A DNA stretch of 64,000 nucleotides from Canna indica (lineage: Eukaryota; Streptophyta; Magnoliopsida; Zingiberales; Cannaceae), in NCBI GenBank assembly GCA_034359265.1, contig CP136894.1:27992501-28056500 (forward strand), written 5' to 3'. Below are positions 45,501-54,453 of the stretch, in pieces. A program made the position numbers and the translations under genes. Below the pieces are notes generated by a model that saw only the letters and a program-made list of their open reading frames with translations, was not told the origin of the DNA and ran no database searches. Every line of letters starts with the position of its first letter. Within the stretch, counting starts at the first letter, position 1.

Positions 45501-48500
45501 CTCGTATACCGGTAAGTTTAAAAACCGGTAAATACCGGGCATACCGCCCGGTACGGTACGATATTTTGAACCATGGTGCTACCTATCTCATTAATAGGGT
45601 TCCTTCTTTCATGCTGGGTGGCAAGTCTCCGTTTTCCATTCTCTATCCTATTCTCTATCCTACTCAACCAATTTTCAAGGTTCTCCAAAAACCTTTAGGT
45701 GTGTTTGTTTTGTTCATATCTTGTCCTCGACATGACAAGCAAGCTATCTCCTAGAGCTGTGAGGTGAATCTTCATTGACTACTCGCACTCAAAAAGATTA
45801 TAAATGTTATGAACCCTTGACTAGGAGACTCTTTACATGAGCCGATGTCACATTTTTTTTGAAGACACGCCCTTCTTTGTCTCCTCTTTGAGCTCAACTA
45901 CCACCACACCACAACTTCCACCTCTTCCTCCTCTTGTCAATCCTCCTTGTGTCGCTCAAGACGGCAATTCTTCCATCTCCCATGCTCCTCCTTTACTGGT
46001 CTATTAGAGGAGACATAGGAACAAATGAGGCACTCACTTCCGGACCTAGCCCCCCCTCATTACCTTTTCCTTAGTCTAAAGATCCTCACTTTGAGCTTGA
46101 CGTTCCTATAGCTCTTCGAAAAGGTAAACACATATGTACTGCTCATCTTATTGGTAATTGTGTTTCCTTCACTCACCTGTCACCTCCTTTTCACAAGTTT
46201 ACCGTGTCCTTGTCCAGAATGGTTATTCCCGGGACTCAGCAAGAGGCACTAGCCAACCCTAATTGGAAGCAGGCTATGGATGAAGAACATCCTACTCATA
46301 GGCAGTGATAAAGATGAGATTGATAAAGTTAAAGCTAACTTGAAGAATCACTTTATGACAAAAGATTTGGGGCGTCCAAAATACTTACTTGACATTGAAT
46401 TTGCTTATAATGCTATTGAGGTGGTTCTCTCGCAAGGGGTGGTTCTCTCACAAAAGAAGTATGCCATGGATCTTCTCAGTTGTTAGGGTGTAAACCTGCA
46501 GAAGTGCCTATTGAATCCCAATTCAGTCCTGAGTCTGAAGGGGAGACAATGATTTTGAGGACCATAAATTGGTTGGTCTATCTCATTGTGACTCGATAAG
46601 GACTTACAGTTGGAGAGTAGTAAGTCAGTTCATACACCAACCCAAGAACTCTCATCAGAATGCGGTCCTAAAGATCTTACACTACATCAAAAAGTCACTA
46701 GGAAAAGGCAACAAAAATGGACACATAAAATTTGAAGGCTATTCAAACGCCGACTATGCTAGGTCAACCCATGATAGGATATTTACCACCGGGTACCCTA
46801 CTTATGTAGGGGGAATCTTGTTACTTTTTTTTTTAATTTTTTTTAACAAAGATAGAAAGTCACAATAGGTGACCATACTAGGGTTTGAACCCTAGATCTC
46901 TAGGCAACGTTCAACATGTTGCCATCAATTGTGCTACTCATAGTTGGCGGGGGAATCTTGTTACTTGGAGAAGTAAGAAACAGAATGTCGTGACTTGCTC
47001 TAGTGCCGAGGGAGAATAGAGGGCTATGGCGCATATAGCTTGTGAGTTGATGCGGATAAAAACTTTATTCGAAGAACTTGATCTCTCTATTGATGAGGCT
47101 ATGGTCATACACTGTGACAATCAATCAGCCATTTATATTGCCAACAATCGTATGTTTCATGAAAGGACCAAGCATATCATATTGAAGTTGACTGCTACTT
47201 CATCCGAGATGCTCTTCTCTCAAAGAAGATCACTACACTTCATATTACCTCTCAAGAACAAGTTGCATATCTCTTTACTAAAGCTCTTGGCACCACTAGT
47301 TTTAATTTTTTTGTGACAAGTTGGGCATGGTAAACATCTAAAGCTTCAGCTTGAGAGGGAATATTAAGAATATATTCTACAAGAATATTCCAAAGAATAT
47401 TCCTTTTACCATGTATTACATGTATTTTCTTTTTATACTTGAGAGGAATAATGAGAACTTGATCTCTTTTGCTCAACATCTCAACATCCCTTATCTTATA
47501 TTTTTTGCATATGATTACATTTCTTAATGTCTAATTTTCGTGGTTATAATCATGTTACTTGCTGAGACAGCCTATACAATATGTGTAGTGATTTATGGCA
47601 AGTAATTAACGATGGCAAGATATTCTTTCTTGCATCTATCCTAGATATGGATTGTCAATGGTTGATAGACCTACTAGAGTTGTTAGCTAGTTTAGCAAGT
47701 AAAAGGCTTTTGCATAGCAAAGGTCTTTGAGTTGAGTCCTTCCTTCATCACTTGTTTACAAAAGAAAAGAATTAACACAGCTTGTTTCTTTCTATTCTAT
47801 ACTTGTAGAAGCTTAATTGATACTTGTAATTGAAATGCTTTTTGAAGTAAAAAGATGCTTAGACATGATAGTAAGGTTTCCGTATCACATGCAACTCTTC
47901 TTAACCAATTTATGTTGAAAACATATAGCATTGATTTTTTAAGTAATTTTTTCCTTGATGTGTTGTGCAATGGTCCACAACATGGTTTAAAATCTCGGTT
48001 TCGGTACCGATTTCGGTACCTGGCCGAAACCGGTACCATACCGTACCGTACCGACACTCGGTACGGTCCAGTACGGAAAACACCATACCGGTTTTTTTTT
48101 TTTAAGAGTTAGATACAACTCTAATAATATATAATTGATGAATAAATGCTTAAAATTAATATTCAAATGTCAAATACATGAATACAATGTTTAAAAACTA
48201 TTTGGTACTGTATTAAGATTTTTCACAGATACAAGAGAATTATATTAGAATTAATATAGGGCGACACATGGTATTCATCATCTTAGTTGATGTTGCACTA
48301 CGTCTTATGTTGCGCGCTACGCAGAGTATTCGGCGGTCCCGCTAGCCGGTGAGCGAGCGGGGGTCAAGGGGGCAGCGCCCCTTGCCAGGGGTGTGGGGGC
48401 GGAGCCCCCGGAAATGTTTTAGACCCTTTGGGTTGTGAGATTGTGTCGTCCTATATTAATTCTAATGTAATTCTCTTATATATGTGAAAAATCCTAATAC

Positions 48501-49445
48501 AGTACCAAATAGCTTTTAAACATTGTATTCATGTATTTGACATTTGAATATTAATTTTAAGCATTTATTCATCAATTATGTATTATTAGAGTTATATCTA
48601 ACTCTTAAAAAAAAAAAAACCGATATCACGTCATACCGGGCGGTATATCATACCGCCCGGTATACCATATATACCCGGTATTTTCAAATACCGGGTATAT
48701 CGAATACCGGAATCCCCAAAAACCGGTAAATACCGGGCTTACCGTACCGTTTCGGCCGATTTTTTAAACCATGGTCCACAGTACATGCTTTATCCTCCTA
48801 TCATGAAGAATGATCACTGTTGCTGTGTTGCATAGATATCCACAGTACATGCTTCATCCTCCTATCATGAAGAATTATAATGGCTGCACAGATACCAATT
48901 TCAGTTTCACAACATATAAATTTGATACCTACTTATCCCAAATGCTTAGTCCCTCTGAATCTAAATTTTTTAATACATAAATAGAGTTGAATAATGGAAA
49001 GCCCTTTGTTGGACCAATTATGTCAGTATGGATGTGGTTATTCCTGTATCAATGGATCAACTAACCAATTTCCAAGTTTATTGGAGAGTGGTATTATATG
49101 TTATACATAATTTTCTCTTCGTCGTTTTTGTTGAAGAGCTTGTTATAATGTTGAAATTTATTTTCTTTCATTTCAACTTTCCCATGATTAGTTCTTTATG
49201 GACTTTGTCTATGTTTAAAGTGCTTTGTAGTTCATAGTTATTACTTTCCTTTTCTTCTGCAGGAATATTTGAATGAAAAATATAATCTGTCCAAAGCCGA
49301 GAATCCTTGGTTTGTTTTTGGTGTTTCATATTCTGGAGCACTGAGTGCCTGGTTCCGTTTGAAGTTCCCTCATCTAACTTGTGGAAGTCTTGCGAGTTCT
49401 GGAGTTGTTCTTGCAATTTACAACTTCACAGGGTTTGACCAACAG
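42564..49445 (+). CDS. Serine carboxypeptidase S28 family protein (EDA2-like), partial gene model
   Basis: Four exons join in frame: 42564-42734, 42926-43051, 43817-43972 and 49263-49445, 212 codons, all with GT/AG borders and phase-0 junctions. Residues 1-25 form a hydrophobic signal peptide (FLLIFLCFSLLWTVES), so the product should enter the secretory pathway. WFNQTLDHFSPTDHRKFGQR, GPIFLKICGES, SPEHRYYGKSSPF and LSSKQALFDLAVFRQYY are S28 landmarks. Exon 4 carries the nucleophile elbow GVSYSGALSAWF (Gly-x-Ser-Tyr-x-Gly). S28 enzymes cleave after proline near peptide ends. The exons with the catalytic aspartate and histidine (over half the protein) are not seen after 49445, where transposons follow. 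Intron 3 (43973-49262) is 5.3 kb and filled with insertions. No stop or frameshift occurs in the visible exons. Confidence 0.85.
44828..45575. mobile_element. MITE with CATGGTTTAAAA ends, 748 bp (copy A)
   Basis: Ends CATGGTTTAAAATACCGG and, read inward from the right, CATGGTTCAAAATATCG are inverted repeats; the subterminal parts are built from CCGGTAT/ATACCGG units. Perfect 8-bp duplication GTGCTACC (44820-44827 and 45576-45583), so hAT-type. The centre (45030-45225) has an inner inverted repeat TGTATTAGG...CCTAATACA around a GC-rich block with GGGGGCGGAGCCCCC. Confidence 0.9.
46826..46948 (-). mobile_element. tRNA-derived SINE, about 123 bp
   Basis: On the minus strand it starts GCCAACTATGAG, has an A-box-like TAGCACAATTGATGG and a B box GGTTCAAACCC, and ends in an A-rich tail. 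A perfect 17-bp duplication (GGGGGAATCTTGTTACT at 46809-46825 and 46949-46965) flanks it, the hallmark of LINE-driven insertion. It interrupts the copia RNase H. Confidence 0.9.
47360..47980. other. S28 intron 3 sequence without recognised elements
   Basis: Intronic sequence. The first 130 bases may include the rest of a copia LTR (it begins TTAAGAATATATTCTACAAG). Nothing else seen. Confidence 0.35.
47981..48773. mobile_element. MITE with CATGGTTTAAAA ends, 793 bp (copy B)
   Basis: Same family as 44828-45575: left end CATGGTTTAAAATCTCGG, right end read inward CATGGTTTAAAAAATCGG. Flanks GTCCACAA (47973-47980) and GTCCACAG (48774-48781) form an 8-bp duplication with one mismatch. The inner inverted repeat ACTGTATTAAGATTTTTCAC...GTGAAAAATCCTAATACAGT and the GC-rich GGGGGCGGAGCCCCCGG core are also present. 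Just downstream, a 35-40 bp stretch (GTACATGCTTTATCCTCC) is duplicated at 48781 and 48845. Confidence 0.85.
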
Positions 49446-49534
49446 GTGCATGAGCCATTCCCCTTTCTTTTGTATTGCATCTATGTTGGTTTTCATGCTA
49501 TTTTTCTTGAACAAATAGGTGGTAGCTGTAATTC

Positions 49535-49760
49535 ATAATAAGATAAAAGGCATTGAGATGGTATAGACATGTCCAAAGAAGACTTATAGATGCTGTAGAT
49601 TGACATCTTGAATTGGTTATGATTAATGGGACCAAGAGAGAAAGAGGAAGATCTAAGAAAACTTTGCATGAAATAATAAAAGTGAGTTAAATGCCTTTGG
49701 TATTACTAGAGGTTTAGCCTTCTATAGAGCTTAAAGTAGGGAAAGTTCCTTATATTGTTC
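49535..49760 (+). pseudogene. RTE-type LINE, C-terminal scrap
   Basis: The plus strand reads LRWYRHVQRRLIDAV, a stop, then MINGTKRERGRSKKTLHEII. LRWxGHVxRR followed by RGRPKxxWxExI is the characteristic C-terminal end of plant RTE-clade LINE polyproteins. Only this end is present. It sits directly after S28 exon 4, where the next exon would be expected. Confidence 0.7.
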
Positions 49761-50426
49761 TCACTTAGACTGTTACTTTTGCACTATGGAAAATTTACCT
49801 TCTGAAAAAAATTAAAACAGACTAAAATTTAAATGACCCTTTGCTTCTTGTGGTATAAAAGCACGCCCTCATTCCTTTCTTTCTATTTCCTATGCAATGA
49901 AGATTCTAATATTTCCTCCCTAGTCTTTTTTGTGTCTGTCAATATATGACCTTCCACATTTAGCTGGTTTAGAATATTCCAGGATCATTTTTTTGAAATG
50001 CTATTTCTCAATGATTAAAAATCTAACAAATAAGTTGTCTTTTGTGTTGAATATATTTTATGTATGGCATTGAACTAGTTGTGATATAAAAAATAATAAT
50101 TTCATACGGGAAGATGTTGGGAGGATAAAGCAACATATATCGGTATTGACTCACAACCTAATGACTTAAGCTTTTAAGTAAGTTTGGATGAATGTCGTTT
50201 GATGCTATTCACATGGAAAAACCTCTCCAATATAGGGAGATGACAAAAACTAATCACAAATGAAATTAGGAGAAGATAGATCGAGTATATTTACGTGGTA
50301 TTAAATTAGTTGTGGGATAAAAAATAATAATAATTTCCAAGTGGAAAGATATTAAGAGGGTAAAAAACATATATTATATCGATATTGACTCACAAACTAA
50401 ACAATTTAGTGCCCTCTGTTTGTTTG
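49761..50426. other. Unassigned sequence with a diverged direct repeat
   Basis: About 50060-50160 and 50300-50400 share a pattern (TTGTG-ATA then AAAAATAATAAT, AAGTGGAAAGAT-like, CGATATTGACTCACAA-ACTAA). Nothing coding. Confidence 0.4.
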
Positions 50427-50479
50427 TGTAATACGCCTGTTTAGTCCCACATCGGGAGTATATTGACTTATAAAGTTGA

Positions 50480-52087
50480 TGTTGGCCTAAGGTTTTTCAA
50501 CCTTGGTCTTATTCTCAGTTTTGATGATAGCAAACATGGAACTAATGATTTTATGAAGAGTTATTTTGAGGTTCCATATCGGTAGCGCACGATATCCCTG
50601 ATTGAAAAATCGGAGAAATCGGCAAGGACGCTCGTCGATGCTCGGGATTTTTCAGGAAGATAGAATTTAGGTTTAGGGTGTCTAGAATGAATATGTAATC
50701 CTCTTTTATGATGCAAAGAACCCAAAAACCAAACTCGAACCTCGAAACATGAAAACCATAAATGGCCCTGAAATTCACTAAGCTTAGGGAGCTCCTTGAA
50801 GGGCTATATGACCTAGACATTTTCTTGGCACCAAAAGTCCCGGTAATTGTTCCTTAGGTAAAAAACTAGTGAACGCCATATTTTTAAGGATTTTTTTGAA
50901 GCCTTTAACCTATGCATATTTGACCTGGGAGATTATAAAATTTTCGGTTTTCGAAAATTTGTACTAGACCCCAAAAGTTAGATTTTGATTCTTAAGGATT
51001 TTGATTTTTTAGATATTTTTATTGAATCCAAATGGGGATAATCCTTATATAACATTTATGTTTTAAAATTAATAAATATTATATAAGTAGACTTAGCGAA
51101 GACGGAATCCAGAAACGAACAAATGAGCAAAAAAACCAGCAAACAAGGTTGATTTCCCAGGTTCGGTCGCAGCGGTGGTCAACCGAACGGAGCCCAGAAT
51201 CCACAGCGGGCTCCGATTGCTCGGGCGGTCGCTTGGTCGGTCGACCGACCTTCGACCAGACCAGCGATCAGGCGGCACCAACGGGTAGAAAAACGCCTGT
51301 TGGGTTGGCTGTTTGATGCCAACTCTTCATAGCTTATAATTAGAAGCCAAGAGAGCCTTCCTCAAGTGTTGTTGAGCCTATTGAGACATCTTCTACACCT
51401 TATAAGCTTTCATTGAGCCACTCTCTGCAAAAACCCTAGCCTTGATTCATAGATTCTTAATCTTGCCTTTGAGCTTCAATTGATTCATCTTTAAGGCATC
51501 AAGAGGAGCTAGGATTCATTGTTTGGAGCTAAGTATTGATTGTATTATTTATTTGCTCAATTTACTTGTATTTTTGTGGTTTATTCATTGTATTTGAGTT
51601 AGTGTAAGACTTAGAGTGTAGGTCGTGAAATTGGGTGGTAGCCTTGGTGTTTGAAGTTTAAATCCACCGTTGTAAAGTTAGTTTACTAGGATTAGTATTA
51701 TTGACTTTTAGATTTGAAGTGAGAGAATGCTCTCGGTAGGAAGGAAGAGACTTCCGGGTGTGGAAGTGTCTTCGGTGTGAGAGCGGAGACTCGGTGAAAA
51801 CGTCCTCGTTGTAAAGGTAATAATTAATATAGTAAAGTTTAGTTTGAAAATCCTAAGTGGGGTGCTTAGGTAGTGGAGTAGGCATTGACACCGAACTACT
51901 ATAAATTGACCGTGTTTGCATCGCTTCTACTTGTGTTTGTTTAATTAGCATGTTTACTTTGCTTCCGTTTGCTATTAATATCGTGCTTAGCCTAAGTAAT
52001 CAAAGAAACATTTTAAAATCGGAATTAGGCGAAAAGTTTAGAGAACACACTATTCACCCCCCTCTGGTGTAGGCTATTTCACCAACA
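50480..52087 (+). repeat. Solo copia LTR nested in TRIM LTR1, 1608 bp
   Basis: Begins TGTTGGCCTAAGG and ends ATTTCACCAACA, the same family as the solo LTR at 29415-30692. Flanks GTTGA (50475-50479) and ATTGA (52088-52092) form a 5-bp duplication with one mismatch. The U5-like end and a GGTCGACCGACC cluster (51170-51265) are present. It is longer than its relative, apparently because of extra sequence around 50600-51060. Confidence 0.85.
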
Positions 52088-52127
52088 ATTGATGGGTCAG
52101 TTATCCCATCAAGCAGGTTGTAACAAA

Positions 52128-52139
52128 TGGTATCAGAGC
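52128..52139 (+). promoter_or_regulatory. TRIM primer-binding site
   Basis: TGGTATCAGAGC two bases after the end of TRIM LTR1; complementary to initiator methionine tRNA. Confidence 0.8.
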
Positions 52140-52846
52140 AAGACCTAGTCCTAAGCATCGTGAGGGAGCCTATGTGAGAAAGGGGTGTCCCGGAGTTGTG
52201 GTGGAGCCACTACTAGGCTAGACCTCACATGTCTTCGACTCGGGTGTGATTCTAAGCTATGTTAAACTCGAGTTGGATCTTGACAAGGATGTCAAGACAT
52301 AAGTGGGGGAAATTATAATACCCCAGTTTAGTCCCACATAAGGATTATATTGAATGTGGTGTTGGCTTATAAGGCTTGATGGGTGTGCTACCATCAACTT
52401 AGCGTGAGTATTTTAATTAGGCCAATAGGTTGGCCTATGAAGTTGATGAGTCAATTATCTTATCAAGCGGGTTGTAATAAATGATATTAGAGCATGACCT
52501 AGCCCTAGGCATAGTGAGGGAGCCTATGTGAGAAAGAGCTGCCCAGAAGGAGCTGTGGTGGAACCGTTATTAGGCTAGATCTCACGTGCCTTCGACTTGG
52601 GGGTGTGATTCTTGGCTATGCGTTAGACTCGAGTTGGGTCTTGACGAGAACGTCAAGACATAAGTGGGGGAGATTGTAATACTCTGGTTTAGTCCCACAT
52701 CAGGAGTATATTGGATGTAGTGTTGGCTTATAAGACTTGATGAGTGTGTTACCGTAGACTTCAGCTTAAGCATTTTAATTAGGCAAATAGGTTAACCTAT
52801 GAAGTTGATGGGTTAGTTATCCCATCAAGCGGGTCGTAACAGTTTG

Positions 52847-53479
52847 GCAAACTACATGGAATTAGATAAAACTTGTATAGGACATGACATCACTACACAA
52901 TGACTTGTCCCTTCGTTTTGCGCAGCATTGGACAACAAATTTAGTATTATCATGAGTTTGTCCGCATTATCACAACATAGAATAAGACGATTTGATGAAA
53001 ATACCTTTTATGTTTGTTTTTGTTCGTTTCATCACGAAAGAATACTAGATATAAGAACAGATATATTATTATAATTATTTTTAGTTGTATATTATGAAGA
53101 TTATAAATTGTTTTTTTCATAATTATAACTACAATACATTAGTCCATCCACAATTTACGTAATATTTAATAAGTTCGATCAATATGTTTAGATTCTATTA
53201 TAATTAGCATCTTTACTAGATTAACTCATCAATATGATCACATGAGTGATAACAATTTTGATGATCTATTTTATACTATCATTGGCATGCACATTATTGC
53301 GGCTTTAGGACTTGTCAACCTGCACCAATTTTTCTTTATACAAATTATAAGCTTCATTTTCAATTGAATTAGAAGGTAAACCCAATTGGTTGGCCTCAAG
53401 TAGGGGAGCTCTAGTCCATTTCTTATTGTATAACACATAATACCACATGTGCTTCGACAAGTGTGTTAAATAATTTAAA
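52847..53479. other. Unassigned sequence
   Basis: AT-rich, no recognised coding region or repeat. Confidence 0.35.
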
Positions 53480-53650
53480 TATAGTCAGGGTTATCATCTC
53501 GTCACTATCTCGTCGAGATAGCGACGAGTTAGCGGTGTCTTGGTCGATTTGCCTGTATCGTCTGGACGATACAGGCGATCCCGAGATATCATATATCTCG
53601 TCGGGATCTCGTCCAATCTTGGATGAGATCCCGACGAGATAGGCGGTACA

Positions 53651-53730
53651 AGAAAAGAAAAGAAAAACACAGGATTCGAATCCTGGCCCGCGCGGTGGAC
53701 CGGGAAAGGTTCCACCGCTGGGCCAGGGGT
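53651..53730 (-). ncRNA. tRNA-like sequence, probably a SINE or tRNA relic
   Basis: The minus strand has TGGCCCAGCGG, which fits the Pol III A-box consensus, and GGATTCGAATCC as a B box about 35 bases later, followed by a T/C-rich (AAAAGAAAAGAAAA on plus) tail. It does not fold into a complete tRNA by eye, and no target duplication is visible. Confidence 0.45.
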
Positions 53731-54059
53731 TTTTTTTGCGATTTTTTTCATCCAACTTAGTGATAAGGGATATCTAAATTATTGGTTTTTTAAAAAAAAA
53801 ACCTAACTTAAACCCTCCCTGCTCGATCGGCGCCTCTATCTTCTTCAATCTTCTTCCTCCCTCGCATCCCGTCGGCGACTCTCTCGGAAGCTTCCTCGTA
53901 TCCCGTCGGCGCCTCACTTTTCCGGCGACGCTTTTCTATTTTCCGGCCAGGTATGTTCCGACGATCTTTTCTCCACAGCTCGGCGAGTCAGCATTTTCAC
54001 CATTTTTAATTCTTGTGACATTTCCGCCCTTTCTTTTTTTTCCCGAAGTAGCAGCTGCA

Positions 54060-54365
54060 ACCAATCAAGAACAGCTTTCTTGAATCAAGAACAACTTTAA
54101 GAATAAGCTGTTCTTGATTTAAGAACAAGCTGTTCTTGATTCAAGAACAGCAAGAACAGTTGTTGTTCTCGAGTCAAGAACAGTTGCTGTTCTCGAATCA
54201 AGAACAGTTGCTGTTCTCGAATCAAGAACAGCTTGTCCTTAAAGCTGTTCTTGCTGTTCTGGAATCATTGAATCAATATCCAGAACAGCTTAAGCTGTTC
54301 TTGCTGTTCTGGTTTGATTTCACAGAACAACTAAGCTGTTTTGGAATCAATAACCAGAACAGCAG
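54060..54365. repeat. GAACAG/CTGTTC repeat array
   Basis: Some 20 copies of GAACAG or its complement CTGTTC lie in about 300 bases, mostly in units like CTGTTCTTGATTCAAGAACAG that are palindromic, plus three direct units CAAGAACAGTTGCTGTTCTCGAAT. The array lies directly upstream of the hAT transposase start (54454), in the leader. Confidence 0.9.
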
Positions 54366-54453
54366 CTTAGATGTTATGTGAAAACATTGTTTAGCTGTGA
54401 TCATTTTGTATTGTGTATTTGTGTGCAACATTGTTTATATTGTGCAGTAAATT

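Larger units (their letters stand above)
44225..47350 (+). pseudogene. Copia polyprotein remnant in intron 3 of the S28 gene
   Basis: Starts in the integrase zinc finger (CEACELGKQHRESFPQ, 44310). GYKYFVDHTRMTRVYLMK, the NAREY aspartate region (44600), and ASRGIIYETSCSYT follow. ATYLINRVPSFMLGGKSPFS (45580) continues after a MITE inserted in the frame. Reverse transcriptase pieces LIGSDKDEIDKVKANLKNHF and SQKKYAMDLL (46290-46480) and RNase H GYSNADYARSTHDR (46738), cut by a SINE, then IHCDNQSAIYIANN (47110) end it. Many stops and deletions; gag, protease and the polymerase core are gone. A possible LTR start lies after GAGAGGGAATAT at 47350 but is not certain. It has the same strand as the gene. 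Confidence 0.85.
50427..52841 (+). mobile_element. Tandem TRIM element: three LTRs and two internal regions
   Basis: LTR1 lies at 50427-50479 plus 52088-52125 (split by a solo LTR and internally deleted), LTR2 at 52314-52479 and LTR3 at 52675-52841 (167 bp, TGTAATAC start, GTCGTAACA end). Both internal regions (about 190 bp) begin with a primer-binding site: intact TGGTATCAGAGC at 52128 and a decayed form at 52482. Both end with the purine-rich TAAGTGGGGGA-AT. A perfect 5-bp duplication GTTTG (50422-50426 and 52842-52846) flanks the whole. No coding capacity. Confidence 0.85.

Noticed and set aside
45023..45754. Open frames rich in YRAVFIGIP/YRPVF repeats
   Set aside because: Translation of CCGGTAT/ATACCGG repeats in the MITE and of adjoining copia sequence.
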